The notes under the pieces were generated by a model. That model saw only the letters and a list, made by a program, of their open reading frames with translations. It ran no database searches and was not told where the DNA came from. From Planctomycetota bacterium (lineage in GTDB: Bacteria; Planctomycetota; B15-G4): a stretch of DNA of 64,000 bases. Shown one piece after another: positions 17,623 to 26,805 of this stretch. The stretch lies in assembly GCA_020638905.1 (NCBI GenBank), contig JACKHP010000021.1, positions 1 to 64,000 of the forward strand, in the 5' to 3' direction. The translations under genes and the position numbers were made by a program. Numbering within the stretch: the first letter of the stretch is position 1; each line of letters begins with the position of its first letter.

Positions 17623-18516
17623 TCAGAGCGCCCCGGCCAGCAACCCCGCCACGCGCTCCACCTTCTCGTCGTCGGCCGGCATCTCCTCGAACGGCAGGAA
17701 CTCGCGCACGAGGAGATCGCGGCGCAGCTCGAGACACAGCGTGCGGCCCCGATGACGCTCGGCGAGGAGCGTCCCGAGCGTGCCGGGGTGCAGCGCGTAG
17801 GTGCCGGCGATCGCGACGTCGTAGCCGGCGGACGAAAAGCGCGCGGACACGCGCTCGACGAGTTCGGGCGCGGCGAGGCGCGTCCCGTCGGGCGTGTCGG
17901 CAATCAGGTCGACGGACGCGCGCAGCGGCCAGGTGGCGAGGCGATCGGGAGCGTACGCCGCGCGCAGGTGGTCGACGATGCGCTCGTCGACGGGGACGTC
18001 CACCGAGCGCGGTGCGTACGAGTGGACCATGACCACCCGTCCCCCGTCGGCGCAGACGCGGGCGCAGGCGTCCTCGACGAGTTGCTGGTACGCGCGGTGG
18101 CGCGCGAGGAGCAGCGCGAGGTCGTCCGGGTCGCGCACCCAGGCGTGCACGCCGGGCGTCATCCCGCCCGCACCGGACGCGCCGGCGCGCGCGTCGGCGT
18201 CGATCAGCCGGTTGCAGTCGACGAAGGTGCGCGGGACGAGGCAGCGGACGAGCGCCACGCAGCGCCGGCTGTCGGCCTGCACCACCAGTTCGGCCGTGCG
18301 CCGCGCGACGTCGGGCGCTCCGACGTCGGTGTTCACGAAGAAGAACGCGCGCAGGTCGTCGGGAAAGGGACCGCGCAGCGCCTCCGCGAGGCGGTCGTAG
18401 TCGGACGCGCGCGTCGCGCCGTGCGCCACCTCGAGCAGCAGGTCGGGACGCGCGTCCGCGCCGGCGCGCGCACCGCGCAGGAGGGTCACGTCGCAGACGT
18501 CGGGGATCGAGCGCAT
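17623..18516 (-). CDS. N-formylglutamate amidohydrolase-like protein
   Basis: The 297-residue protein carries family-like blocks: LLLEVAHGATRASDYD at the N-terminus (usual PHSG position), FFVNTDVGAP, PRTFVDCNRLID (conserved D-x-N-R), LARHRAYQQLVE and VVMVHSYAPRSVDV. The family hydrolyses N-formyl-L-glutamate in histidine breakdown, but many members stand apart from hut genes, as here, and act on other substrates. The ATG at 18516 is the first residue of the conserved part; the longer frame to 18648 runs into the hexamer-repeat region. Its start is 133 bp from that repeat. Confidence 0.72.
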   Translation of the reverse strand: MRSIPDVCDVTLLRGARAGADARPDLLLEVAHGATRASDYDRLAEALRGPFPDDLRAFFFVNTDVGAPDVARRTAELVVQADSRRCVALVRCLVPRTFVDCNRLIDADARAGASGAGGMTPGVHAWVRDPDDLALLLARHRAYQQLVEDACARVCADGGRVVMVHSYAPRSVDVPVDERIVDHLRAAYAPDRLATWPLRASVDLIADTPDGTRLAAPELVERVSARFSSAGYDVAIAGTYALHPGTLGTLLAERHRGRTLCLELRRDLLVREFLPFEEMPADDEKVERVAGLLAGAL

Positions 18517-18648
18517 GGGACGCGGCAGACTACCAGAACGCGCGCGGCCCGGCGCCGCGAGGCGCGCTCCGGAACGCCGGCCGCAATCACCGCGAGACCG
18601 ATCGCCGAGCGGCCGCGCCGCGCCAGATGTGGCTCGCCGAGCCCCCAT

Positions 18649-18708
18649 CGAAGCCGAAGCCGAAGCCGAAGCCGAAGCCGAAGCCGAAGCCGAAGCCGAA
18701 GCCGAAGC
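18649..18708. repeat. Hexanucleotide array (CGAAGC)x10
   Basis: Ten perfect tandem CGAAGC units, then one CGAAGA. It lies between the sppA stop (18773) and the start of the N-formylglutamate amidohydrolase-like gene (18516). A related CGAACC array is at 37165-37260. Confidence 0.95.
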
Positions 18709-18772
18709 CGAAGAGGCTAGCTCCCCACCGACGGATCGCCGCGGCCGACGCCGCGGCGATCACCGTGGTGCT

Positions 18773-20593
18773 CTAGCGCACCACGAAGTCGAACGGCAGG
18801 ATCGCCTGCACGCGCTCCGGATCGAGTGCCGCGCGCGGCTCGAGCAGCTCGCGCATCGTGACCACCGCGTTGCCGAAGCCGAGCTCGGTGAGCATCGCCT
18901 CGAGCGGCGTGGTCTGCGCGGCCATCGCCATGCCGCCCATGGTCTCCTGGATCTGCTCGAGGAAGTTGGGTGCCTCGGGCAGTTCGCGCAGGGGCGCGGC
19001 GGCGGGCAGCTTGGCCATCACGCGCGCCAGATCGAGAGCGTCCTGCAGGCCACCGATCGAGTCGACGAGGCCCACCGCCTCGGCCTGGCGGCCGGTCCAG
19101 ACGCGGCCCTGGGCGAGTTCGCGCACGCGGTCTTGGGTCAGGCCGCGGCCGGTCGAGACCTTCTCGATGAACTCGTCGTAGGTCTCCTGCATGAAGCGCG
19201 TCATCGTCTCGCGCAGCACCGGCGTGGGACCGTTCTTGAGCAGGCTGAGCTGGTCGCCGTGCGGGCCGCGCGCCACGACCTCGACGTTGACGCCGAGGTT
19301 CGCGAGCGCCTCGTGCACGTCGGGCAGCATCGAGACCACGCCGATCGAGCCGGTCAACGTCGACGGCTGGGCGACGATGGTGTTGCAGCCCATCGAGATC
19401 CAGTAGCCGCCCGAGGCGGCCACCGAGCCCATCGACGAGATGACCGGCTTCTTGAGCTTCACCTTCTCGATCGCGCGCCAGATCATGTCGCTCGCCATGG
19501 CGCTGCCGCCGGGGCTGTTCACGCGCAGCACGACGGCCTTGCAGTTGTCGTCGGCCTCGACGGTCTGCAGTGCCTTGACGATGGTCTCGCTGCCCATCGA
19601 CGAGACGTTGCCCTGGTAGTCGCTCTGGCTCTTGCCCGAGACGATCGTGCCGCTGCAGTAGACGACGCCCACGTAGGGCTCCTGCGGCACCACGTCCTTG
19701 GGCGGGTTCACCAGCTCCTGCATGACCAGGAACAGGCCGAGCGGACTCTCGAGGGCCTTCTGGATGTCGTCGTCGGAGACGTCGCCGTAGTCCTTCACGA
19801 GTTCGTAGTCGCCGCCGACGAGCGTCCTCAACTGGTCGTCGAACTCGTCCTCGTACGCGGCGGCGTCGATCAGGCCGGCCGCGGCGGCGTCCTTCGGGTC
19901 GACGAAGATCTGCCCGAACAGCGCCTCGACCGCATCGGTCGTGAGGTTCCGGTTCTCGGCGATGATCGAGAGCATCTGGCCGTAGTACTCGTCGAGGATG
20001 TCGCCGATGCTGACTGCCTGTCCCTCGCTCATGTGCTCGTGCGCGAAGTTCTCGTAGGCGGTCTTGAAGTCGCCCACGTGCAGCACCTCGACGTGCACGT
20101 CGAGCTTGTCGAGCAGGGTCTTGTAGTACATGAGCTCGGCCGCGATGCCCTCGAGGGCGATCATGCCCGACGGCGGCACCACGAGGTGGTCGGCCACGGT
20201 GGCGAGCAGCGCCGTGCTGCGATCGAGCGTCTCGGTGTAGCAGACGATCGGCTTGCCGGCCGCCGAGACGGCGTCGAGCTCGGCCAGCAGGTCGAGCGTC
20301 TTGGCCAGGCCGGGCGAGCTCTTGACCTCGAGCTTGACGGCCTTGACCGAGTCGTCGTGCGCGATGGCGCGGATGCGCTCGAGCTCGAGCCGGAAGTTGC
20401 GCGACGTCTTGCCGAACGGCTGACGCGGCTTGGGATCTTCGGCGCCGGGTCCGTCGATCACGAGTTCGACGACCTTCGGCTTGGCCGCGTCGGACGCCTT
20501 GACGGCGCCCTCGGTGTCGCCCGCGCACGCGGGCCGAGAGGTCAGCAGTCCGACGGCCAGCACGGCCGCCACGCGGAGGAGCATCGGGCGCAT
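18773..20593 (-). CDS. sppA: Signal peptide peptidase SppA, 67K type
   Basis: The 606-residue protein has a signal sequence or anchor (about 1-24) and two tandem S49 (ClpP-fold) domains, as in E. coli SppA. The catalytic dyad is readable: Lys177 in VGDFKTAYENF in the N-terminal domain and Ser394 in GSVAASGGYWIS in the C-terminal domain, with the oxyanion-type motif VNSPGGS. It degrades cleaved signal peptides in the membrane. A C-terminal tail of about 110 residues follows the second domain (LPEAPNFLEQIQE onward). It stands as a single gene. Confidence 0.93.
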   Translation of the reverse strand: MRPMLLRVAAVLAVGLLTSRPACAGDTEGAVKASDAAKPKVVELVIDGPGAEDPKPRQPFGKTSRNFRLELERIRAIAHDDSVKAVKLEVKSSPGLAKTLDLLAELDAVSAAGKPIVCYTETLDRSTALLATVADHLVVPPSGMIALEGIAAELMYYKTLLDKLDVHVEVLHVGDFKTAYENFAHEHMSEGQAVSIGDILDEYYGQMLSIIAENRNLTTDAVEALFGQIFVDPKDAAAAGLIDAAAYEDEFDDQLRTLVGGDYELVKDYGDVSDDDIQKALESPLGLFLVMQELVNPPKDVVPQEPYVGVVYCSGTIVSGKSQSDYQGNVSSMGSETIVKALQTVEADDNCKAVVLRVNSPGGSAMASDMIWRAIEKVKLKKPVISSMGSVAASGGYWISMGCNTIVAQPSTLTGSIGVVSMLPDVHEALANLGVNVEVVARGPHGDQLSLLKNGPTPVLRETMTRFMQETYDEFIEKVSTGRGLTQDRVRELAQGRVWTGRQAEAVGLVDSIGGLQDALDLARVMAKLPAAAPLRELPEAPNFLEQIQETMGGMAMAAQTTPLEAMLTELGFGNAVVTMRELLEPRAALDPERVQAILPFDFVVR

Positions 20594-20807
20594 GGATCAC
20601 ATCTCGCTTCGGGGGACGGGACGAGCTGCGTCTGCCGCGCGCGTGGTCCCTGGGGCCGGTGGACGGCGCGCCCTGCCGAGCGCGCTCCGTCGTGTCCCAT
20701 CATGCGCCTCGGACGCTCGCGGCGCACCGCCCGGCGGGCGTCGATTCGGTGGCGTCCCCACGTCATGTGGGGTGGACGACCAGGGTCCGCGCGGACGTGC
20801 GCGGCCC

Positions 20808-21968
20808 TCAGCGCGCCTCGAACACGAGCACGCGCGCGGACTCGCCACCCAGGCGCGGCGCGGCCACGAAGAGCCGGTCCCACTCGGGGACGAACAGCCC
20901 CGTGCGCGCTCCGGACGCCGAGCGCACGCGCCCGGTGCGCGCCGGGACGCCGGCGTCGAGCGGCGCGAAGACGTCGACGAAGCCCTCTCCGCCCACGGCG
21001 TAGAGCCGCGAGCGCGCCTCGTCGAGGAACAGGTCGTCGACGTCCCCCACCGCGTCGAGCGTGGCGACGACGTCGCCCGAGCCGGCGTCGAGCAGCGCGA
21101 GGCTGGCCGGACGGCGCAACCCGACGTACAGCCGCCCGCGCCCCTCGTCGAGCGCCATGGGGAAGTTCGAGCTGCCGGCGCCCGGCGTCCAGGAGGCGCG
21201 CACCGAGAGCGTGGCCTGGCCGACGGCCGCGATCGCGTGCGCGCCGGGCACGTTCACGAACAGGCGTCCGCCCTCGCGCTCGAGCTGCAGCGACTCGGGA
21301 TGCGCCGGCAGCGCGCAGCGTCCGACCTCGCGGCGCGCGGCCACGTCGATCGCGACCACCGCGCCGTCGCCGCAGCCGGCGAACAGGCGCGTCCCGTCGG
21401 ACGTCGCGCGCAGGTTGTCGGCGTCGGAACCCAGCTCGACGCGCGCGACCTCGGTCAGCGGGTCGCCGCCGAACGCGACGCACGTCCCCCGCCCGCCGGA
21501 GGTGACCCACAGCTCGCCGCGCGTCGGCAGCCAGACGATGCCCTGGGGCTCGTCGACGCCGCGCAGCGTCTGCAGCACGACGCGTCCGTCGACGGACAGC
21601 ACCTCGACCGTGTCGTTGCCGAGCGCGGCGACGAACAGGCGACGTCCCGCGAGGTCGACGGCGAGGTGGTCGATGCGTCCGGAGACGTCGGGCAGCGCGA
21701 TCGGCTCGAGCGCGCGCAACGCGGCGGAGCTCGCGGCGGAGTCCGGAGCGGTCGCCGATCCGGACGCCGCCGCGGTCTGCGCCTCACCGGCGCTCGCCGA
21801 TCCGTTCGTCGCGCCGCCGCTCGTGTCCGCCTCGCCGCCGGCGTCTCCCGCGGAGTGCGTCGCGGACGCCTCGCGCGTCTCTCCCTGGCACCCGACGACG
21901 CACGCCAGGCCCAGCAACAGCGCCGCGACGCGGGACGACGGCCCACCTGCGATCTTCGTGCCGATCAT
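20808..21968 (-). CDS. YVTN-type beta-propeller lipoprotein
   Basis: The 386-residue protein has a lipoprotein signal with lipobox VVGC (about residue 27) and a Gly/Ala/Ser/Thr linker (about 28-75). A propeller of about seven repeats follows, of the kind RRLFVAALGNDTVEVLSVDG, TRLFAGCGDGAVVAIDVAAR and GRLYVGLRRPASLALLDAGS. These resemble YVTN/SMP-30-like surface proteins, usually binding or scaffolding. The ATG at 21968 precedes the lipobox; the ORF extension to 22154 overlaps the MOSC gene region and is rejected. Confidence 0.82.
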   Translation of the reverse strand: MIGTKIAGGPSSRVAALLLGLACVVGCQGETREASATHSAGDAGGEADTSGGATNGSASAGEAQTAAASGSATAPDSAASSAALRALEPIALPDVSGRIDHLAVDLAGRRLFVAALGNDTVEVLSVDGRVVLQTLRGVDEPQGIVWLPTRGELWVTSGGRGTCVAFGGDPLTEVARVELGSDADNLRATSDGTRLFAGCGDGAVVAIDVAARREVGRCALPAHPESLQLEREGGRLFVNVPGAHAIAAVGQATLSVRASWTPGAGSSNFPMALDEGRGRLYVGLRRPASLALLDAGSGDVVATLDAVGDVDDLFLDEARSRLYAVGGEGFVDVFAPLDAGVPARTGRVRSASGARTGLFVPEWDRLFVAAPRLGGESARVLVFEAR

Positions 21969-22005
21969 CGCGGCAGCATACCGCGCGCGAGTCGCGCGCC
22001 GCACC

Positions 22006-22566
22006 TCACGCGAGCTTGCGCAGCGCGTCGCCGCGCCGGACGCGGCCCGCGCGCACGACCCGGGCGTAGATGCCGCGCAGGCGCAGCGCCTTGCGCTCGG
22101 GCGCCGAGATGAACGCCAGCGCGGGCTGTCCGAAGCGCGCGGCGAACTTCGCACAGCCGGTGTGCGCCTGGTCGGTCACCTCGAGCAGCGCGTCGCCCAC
22201 GGCCAGGCGCGTGCCCGGCGGAAGGTTGTCCTCGGACAGGTCGAGGTCGACGAAGAGCTGGTCGCCCGCCAGCGCCACGCGCGTCCGCCCGCGCGCCAGG
22301 AGCTCGGCCGCGCGCACGTTCATGAGCGTGAGCTGCCGGCCCGGATGCGGCGAGCCGTCGGACGTGCGCGTCGACGGACGCGACGACCACGTGTCTCCCA
22401 CGACGCCCTCGGCGGGCGAGAGCTCGGCCTCGTCGAGCTCCTCGCGCGCGTCGAACGCGGGACGCCGCACGACGAACGCCAGCTCGCCGCCGTCGCGCGG
22501 CGAGTCGAGCACGCGCGCGAGCCCGGCCTCGAGCTCGGTCGCGGTGGCGTGCAGCGGATCGCTCAT
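22006..22566 (-). CDS. MOSC-domain protein
   Basis: The 186-residue protein matches stand-alone MOSC proteins: RQLTLMNVRAAELLA, ALAGDQLFVDLDLSEDNLPPGTRL, GDALLEVTDQAHTGCAKFAARFG (the conserved Cys that can carry sulfur for molybdenum cofactor or other pathways) and RLRGIYARVVRAGRVRRGD. MOSC proteins bind and transfer sulfur or handle hydroxylated purine derivatives. The ATG at 22566 has GAGG 9 nt upstream; an ATG 9 nt further up sits too close to that site. The propeller gene starts 37 bp downstream, so they may be co-transcribed. Confidence 0.85.
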   Translation of the reverse strand: MSDPLHATATELEAGLARVLDSPRDGGELAFVVRRPAFDAREELDEAELSPAEGVVGDTWSSRPSTRTSDGSPHPGRQLTLMNVRAAELLARGRTRVALAGDQLFVDLDLSEDNLPPGTRLAVGDALLEVTDQAHTGCAKFAARFGQPALAFISAPERKALRLRGIYARVVRAGRVRRGDALRKLA

Positions 22567-22668
22567 GCGCCGCATCCTCGCGCGTCCCGCAGCGTCCGGG
22601 AAGCGAAGGATTGTGCGACGCACGACGCGAGACGCGCGCGAACCGGATCGACGGCCGCCCGCCCCGCG

Positions 22669-24246
22669 CTACGGCAGGTAGTGCACCTGCTCGCCGTTCG
22701 ACATCGCCTTGCCGAGGTACGCGCCGGGGTCGAGCACGACCCACTGCATGTAGACGTCGATCGGGCCGCCGCCGCCGGTCACGCCGGGCAGCAGGATCTC
22801 GCCGTTGCCGTCGGTCGGCACCGGTCCGAGGATCACGTCGGGCAGCGGCACGAGCACGCCGCCCTGGAAGGGCAGGAAGCCCGCCACGAACGAGAGCACG
22901 AGGTACGCGTTCGAGAGCGGTCGCGCGTCCTCGAGCTTGAAGTCGGCGGTGTTGCCGGTGGACAGCTCGCCGCACACGGTGAAGAGCGGGACGAGGCCAC
23001 CGGTGCCGGCCTTGCCGTTGCCCAGGTCGGTGGCGGCCGTGTTGCAGGGTCCGCCCACCAGGGGCACGATCAGGTCGAGGATCACCGGCCGGTGGTCTGA
23101 GGCCGACGACGTGACGATGCTCGGGATCAGGAAGCCGTTGAACTCGGGCGGCAGCGCGGGCGTCCCGCCGCCGCCGAACACGTCGGCCGAGTCGAACACG
23201 AAGCTGCGCCGCAGCGTGGCGATGCTGTCCTGCCAGACGAGGTAGTCGAACTTGGCGCTCGAGCCGATCGTCGCGCGGCTGCCGCTGAAGACCTGCGTCG
23301 ACGCGTCGTAGGTCATGTCGGTGCGGTCGCGGTCGGTGCCGTCGTTCGCGCCGCCGGCGGCCTGGCTGATCCAGTCGGCGGGGCCCTTCGTGCCGTTCGT
23401 GAGCTCGTCCTCGTTGAGGTCGCCGCCGGTCACGAAGAACGTCAGGGCGTCGGGCAGCAACGTCGGGTTGGGCGAGAGGATCTTGTTGTTCGGGTCGGCG
23501 CCCGACGTCCCCAGGCCGTTGAACTGGGCGTCGACGTAGTAGGCGATGTTCTTGGCCGCGGTGAGCCGGTCGGCCTTGTCCCCCGCGGTGCCGCCCGACT
23601 TGAGGTGGCTGTTGCCCACGATCACGTCGCAGGCGTAGGTCGCGTCGGGCAGGTCGATCTCGGCGGTCATGTGGCCGCGGATGCCGCCGTTGCTGCCGGG
23701 CGAGTACAGGTCGGCGAGCTGGAAGAAGTCGGAGACCTGCGTCACGCCGTCGCCGTTCACGTCGCCGAACGGGTAGCGCGACAGGATCATGTTGCGGTTG
23801 AAGCCGTCGTTGCTCGCGCTGGCGAAGATGTACGGCATGTCGAAGGTCGGCGCGTACTTCTGCACCCAGGCCGTGATCGGCGTGCTGCCGTGGAACGTGT
23901 CGAGCCCGCCGTGCAGCAGCATGCCGGCCACGGTGGTCAGCGTGCTCACGCTGTCGACGCCGCTGCCCGTGCCGTTGCCCGAGTTGTCGCCGCACTCCTG
24001 CAGGATGAGCACGTCGGGGCGCAGGGCGGCGATCATGCGCGCCACCGCGTCCCAGTCGGAGAGCGAGACGTTCGTCTTGTCGTTCGTCGAGCAGATCGCG
24101 TCCTGGACGTTCCAGGTCATGATGCGCAGGTCGGTCGCGTCCTCCTTGCCGTACTGGCCGGACGACGGGTTCCACTGGGCGGCGGCCAGCGGCGCGAGCG
24201 CGGCGCACAGACCGAGGACGAGGGCGGGACGGAGGGGTGCGCGCAT
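22669..24246 (-). CDS. Secreted endonuclease/exonuclease/phosphatase-fold protein with PFKGG C-terminal module
   Basis: The 525-residue protein begins with a signal peptide (about 1-23, ending LAAAQ). The EEP core (about 40-395) has LRIMTWNVQD, LILQECGD (metal-binding Glu), VGNSHLKSGG, FVTGGDLNED and the terminal SSASDHRPVILD, the residues used by DNase I-like nucleases and phosphodiesterases. From about 410 it carries the shared module (YLVLSFVAGFLPFQGGVLVP, PTDGNG, WVVLDPGAYLGKAMSNG). It is likely an exported nuclease or phosphatase. It diverges from the double phosphatase gene, suggesting a joint role in phosphate scavenging (inference). Confidence 0.88.
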   Translation of the reverse strand: MRAPLRPALVLGLCAALAPLAAAQWNPSSGQYGKEDATDLRIMTWNVQDAICSTNDKTNVSLSDWDAVARMIAALRPDVLILQECGDNSGNGTGSGVDSVSTLTTVAGMLLHGGLDTFHGSTPITAWVQKYAPTFDMPYIFASASNDGFNRNMILSRYPFGDVNGDGVTQVSDFFQLADLYSPGSNGGIRGHMTAEIDLPDATYACDVIVGNSHLKSGGTAGDKADRLTAAKNIAYYVDAQFNGLGTSGADPNNKILSPNPTLLPDALTFFVTGGDLNEDELTNGTKGPADWISQAAGGANDGTDRDRTDMTYDASTQVFSGSRATIGSSAKFDYLVWQDSIATLRRSFVFDSADVFGGGGTPALPPEFNGFLIPSIVTSSASDHRPVILDLIVPLVGGPCNTAATDLGNGKAGTGGLVPLFTVCGELSTGNTADFKLEDARPLSNAYLVLSFVAGFLPFQGGVLVPLPDVILGPVPTDGNGEILLPGVTGGGGPIDVYMQWVVLDPGAYLGKAMSNGEQVHYLP

Positions 24247-24329
24247 CAGGGTGGGCCCGGGAGAGGCGGGAGGACGGACGCGTTCGGGACGCGTCGCGGT
24301 GTCCGGGCCGACGACCGGGAACGGACGGT

Positions 24330-24347
24330 GAACGTCGCGTGACGTTC
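24330..24347. promoter_or_regulatory. Possible operator: GAACGTC dyad in a divergent promoter region
   Basis: GAACGTC-GCGT-GACGTTC is a perfect 7-bp inverted repeat. A third GAACGTC half-site is at 24374-24380, directly before the TAGGAT box. It lies between the divergent nuclease-like and phosphatase genes. No regulator is identified. Confidence 0.35.
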
Positions 24348-24381
24348 GCGGCTCGTGCGTCGGCCGGCGGGCGGAACGTCA

Positions 24382-24387
24382 TAGGAT
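24382..24387 (+). promoter_or_regulatory. Possible -10 box TAGGAT
   Basis: Lies 53 nt before the ATG of the double phosphatase gene, next to a GAACGTC half-site. No clear -35. Confidence 0.3.
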
Positions 24388-24440
24388 ACCCGTCTCCCGG
24401 CAATCCTCCCAGCCGGGACGCCCCGAGCGAGCGACCTGCC

Positions 24441-26795
24441 ATGCCCGTCCGCCCCGCCTCCGCGCCGCGCGCCCCCCGCGCCGGACGCCCCCCGCGCCTC
24501 CTCCGGCTGCCCCTCGCCCTCGCGCTCGCCCTGTTCGTGGGCCCGCCGCCCCACGCGCTGCTGGCGCAGGAGGCCTCGGGCGCCGCGACCGCGACGCCGG
24601 CACCGGTCGCGCCCCCGTCGCCCGCGTCCGCCGCCCCCGGCGAGGCGCTCGAGCTGCTCGACGCGACGCTCTGGACGCAGCTCTCCGCCGAGCGCGCGGC
24701 GCTCTGCCGGCAGACGTTCCGCGCGGCCCGGGCGCAGCTCGAGCGGGCGCTGCTCGACCCGACCTGGCGCGCCGCCGAGGAGCAGCCCTCCGACGCGGCC
24801 GCGCTGCCGGCCGCCGTGATCGTGGACGTCGACGAGACCGTGCTCGACAACGTCCCGTTCCAGGCGCGGCTGCTGCGCTCGGGCAGCGCGTTCACCCTCG
24901 ACGCCTGGACGGCGTGGTGTCGCGAGCGCGGGGCCACGCCGCTGCCCGGCGCCGTCGAGTTCTGCCGCCGCGCCCAGGAGCTCGGCGTGACGGTGTTCTA
25001 CGTCACGAACCGCGGCGCCGACGTGCGCGAGGACACGCGCGCCTGCCTGGCCGGCTGGGGCTTCCCGCTGCGCCCGGGCGTCGAGACCGTGCTCACCCGC
25101 GAGGACACGGGCGACAAGGGACCGCGCCGCGCGGCGATCGCGTCCGGCTACCGCATCGTGCTGCTGCTCGGCGACGCGGGCGGCGACTTCAGCAGCGCGC
25201 TCGGCAACGGCTCGGCCGCGACGCGCGCGGCGGCCTTCGACGCGCGCGACGTCCACTGGGGGCGCGACTGGTTCGTGCTGCCGAACCCGATGTACGGCGC
25301 GTGGGAGTCGGCGTTCGCACCGTCCGCCGGGCAGTCGCGGCTCGACGCGCGGCTCGCCGCGCTCGACCCGTGCGGCACGCTGCCGGACGGCACGCGCACG
25401 CACGCGCACGGCGACGACGCGTGCGCCGAGTCCGCGCCGGCCACGGCGTCCGGCGCGATCGCGTCGGCGCGCGACGAGGCGCGGCGCGCGTCCGGCGCGC
25501 GTGCGTCGGACGACGCGCTGCCGACGCATCCGCTGCTCGACGCGGGGCCGATGCCGAGCTTCAGCACGACGACGTCCTGCGGCGTGTGGCTGCGCACGAA
25601 GGCGCCTGCCGACGTGGTGCTGCGCTGCCATCCGGTGGACGATCCGGCCGACGCGCGCCTGTCGCGTCCCGTGCACACGAGCGAGGAGCACGACCTCACC
25701 GCGTCGGTCACGTTCGAGGGACTGCGTCCGGGCACGACCTACGTCTACGAGGTGTACCTCGACGGACGGCGCGCGACGCGTCCCTGGCCGCTCACGCTGC
25801 GCACGCAGCCGGCGTGGCGCGACCGCGCGCCGCCGCCCGACGTGCGCGTCGCCGTGGGGAGCTGCGCGTACGTGAACGACCCGCCGTTCGACCGTCCCGG
25901 CAAGCCGTACGGCGGCGGATACGAGATCTTCGAGCGCATCGCCGACACGTCCCCCGACCTCATGCTGTGGCTGGGCGACAACGTCTACCTGCGCGCCGGC
26001 GACTGGGAGAGCGAAGCCGGCATCCGGCACCGCTACGCGCACACGCGCGAGCTGCCCGAGCTGCAGCGCCTGCTCGGCACGACCGCGCACCTCGCCATCT
26101 GGGACGACCACGACTACGGCCCCAACGACAGCGACCGCAGCTTCCCGCTCGCGGCGGCGGCGCGGCGCACCTTCCTCGACTACTGGCCGGACGTGACCTA
26201 CCCCGAGGGCGAGGGCGTGTACCGGCGCGTCGAGCGCTCCGACGTCGAGTTCTTCCTGCTCGACGACCGCACGTGGCGCAGTCCGAACGAGGCGCCGCCC
26301 ACCGACGACAAGCGCATGCTGGGCGAGCGCCAGATGGCGTGGCTGCTCGACGCGCTGCAGTCGAGCCGCGCCACCTTCAAGGTCGTCGCGAACGGGGGAC
26401 AGATGATCAACCCGATCGTGAACTTCGAGGGCTTCGGCGACTTCCCGGCCGAGCAGCACGCGCTGCTGGCCGCCCTCGACGCGCGTCGCATCGACGGCGT
26501 GCTCTTCCTCTCGGGCGACCGCCACCACAGCGAGCTGCTGAAGCTCGAGCGCGACGCGGGTCCCCCGCTCTACGAGTTCACCTGCAGCCCGCTCACCGCC
26601 GGACCCGTCGACCGCGACCTCGATCCCGGCAACACCGCCCGCGTCGAGGGCACCCTCGTCATGCAGCGCAACTTCGGCCTGATCGAGGCCGCCGGACCGC
26701 CCGGCGCGCGCGTGCTGACGCTCTCGATCTTCTCGACCGACGGCGACCCGCTCTGGACGCGCGCGATCCCCCAGGACGAGCTGCGCTGGGAGTAG
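24441..26795 (+). CDS. Secreted HAD acid phosphatase (class B/e(P4)-like) fused to PhoD-like alkaline phosphatase
   Basis: The 784-residue protein has an Arg/Pro-rich signal region (about 1-40, ending LLAQE). The first catalytic domain (about 65-300) is a HAD phosphatase with VDVDETVLDN (nucleophile Asp), FYVTNRGA, DTGDKGPRRAAI and LLLGDAGGDF, as in lipoprotein e(P4) and plant acid phosphatases. A linker follows, then a PhoD-like phosphodiesterase/phosphatase (about 370-784) with GVWLRTKAP, VGSCAYVND, WLGDNVYLR, IWDDHDYGPND and FLSGDRHHSELL. Both halves keep their metal and catalytic motifs. It probably releases phosphate from nucleotides and organic esters outside the cytoplasm. Confidence 0.9.
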   Translation: MPVRPASAPRAPRAGRPPRLLRLPLALALALFVGPPPHALLAQEASGAATATPAPVAPPSPASAAPGEALELLDATLWTQLSAERAALCRQTFRAARAQLERALLDPTWRAAEEQPSDAAALPAAVIVDVDETVLDNVPFQARLLRSGSAFTLDAWTAWCRERGATPLPGAVEFCRRAQELGVTVFYVTNRGADVREDTRACLAGWGFPLRPGVETVLTREDTGDKGPRRAAIASGYRIVLLLGDAGGDFSSALGNGSAATRAAAFDARDVHWGRDWFVLPNPMYGAWESAFAPSAGQSRLDARLAALDPCGTLPDGTRTHAHGDDACAESAPATASGAIASARDEARRASGARASDDALPTHPLLDAGPMPSFSTTTSCGVWLRTKAPADVVLRCHPVDDPADARLSRPVHTSEEHDLTASVTFEGLRPGTTYVYEVYLDGRRATRPWPLTLRTQPAWRDRAPPPDVRVAVGSCAYVNDPPFDRPGKPYGGGYEIFERIADTSPDLMLWLGDNVYLRAGDWESEAGIRHRYAHTRELPELQRLLGTTAHLAIWDDHDYGPNDSDRSFPLAAAARRTFLDYWPDVTYPEGEGVYRRVERSDVEFFLLDDRTWRSPNEAPPTDDKRMLGERQMAWLLDALQSSRATFKVVANGGQMINPIVNFEGFGDFPAEQHALLAALDARRIDGVLFLSGDRHHSELLKLERDAGPPLYEFTCSPLTAGPVDRDLDPGNTARVEGTLVMQRNFGLIEAAGPPGARVLTLSIFSTDGDPLWTRAIPQDELRWE

Positions 26796-26805
26796 CGGGG
26801 ACGTC

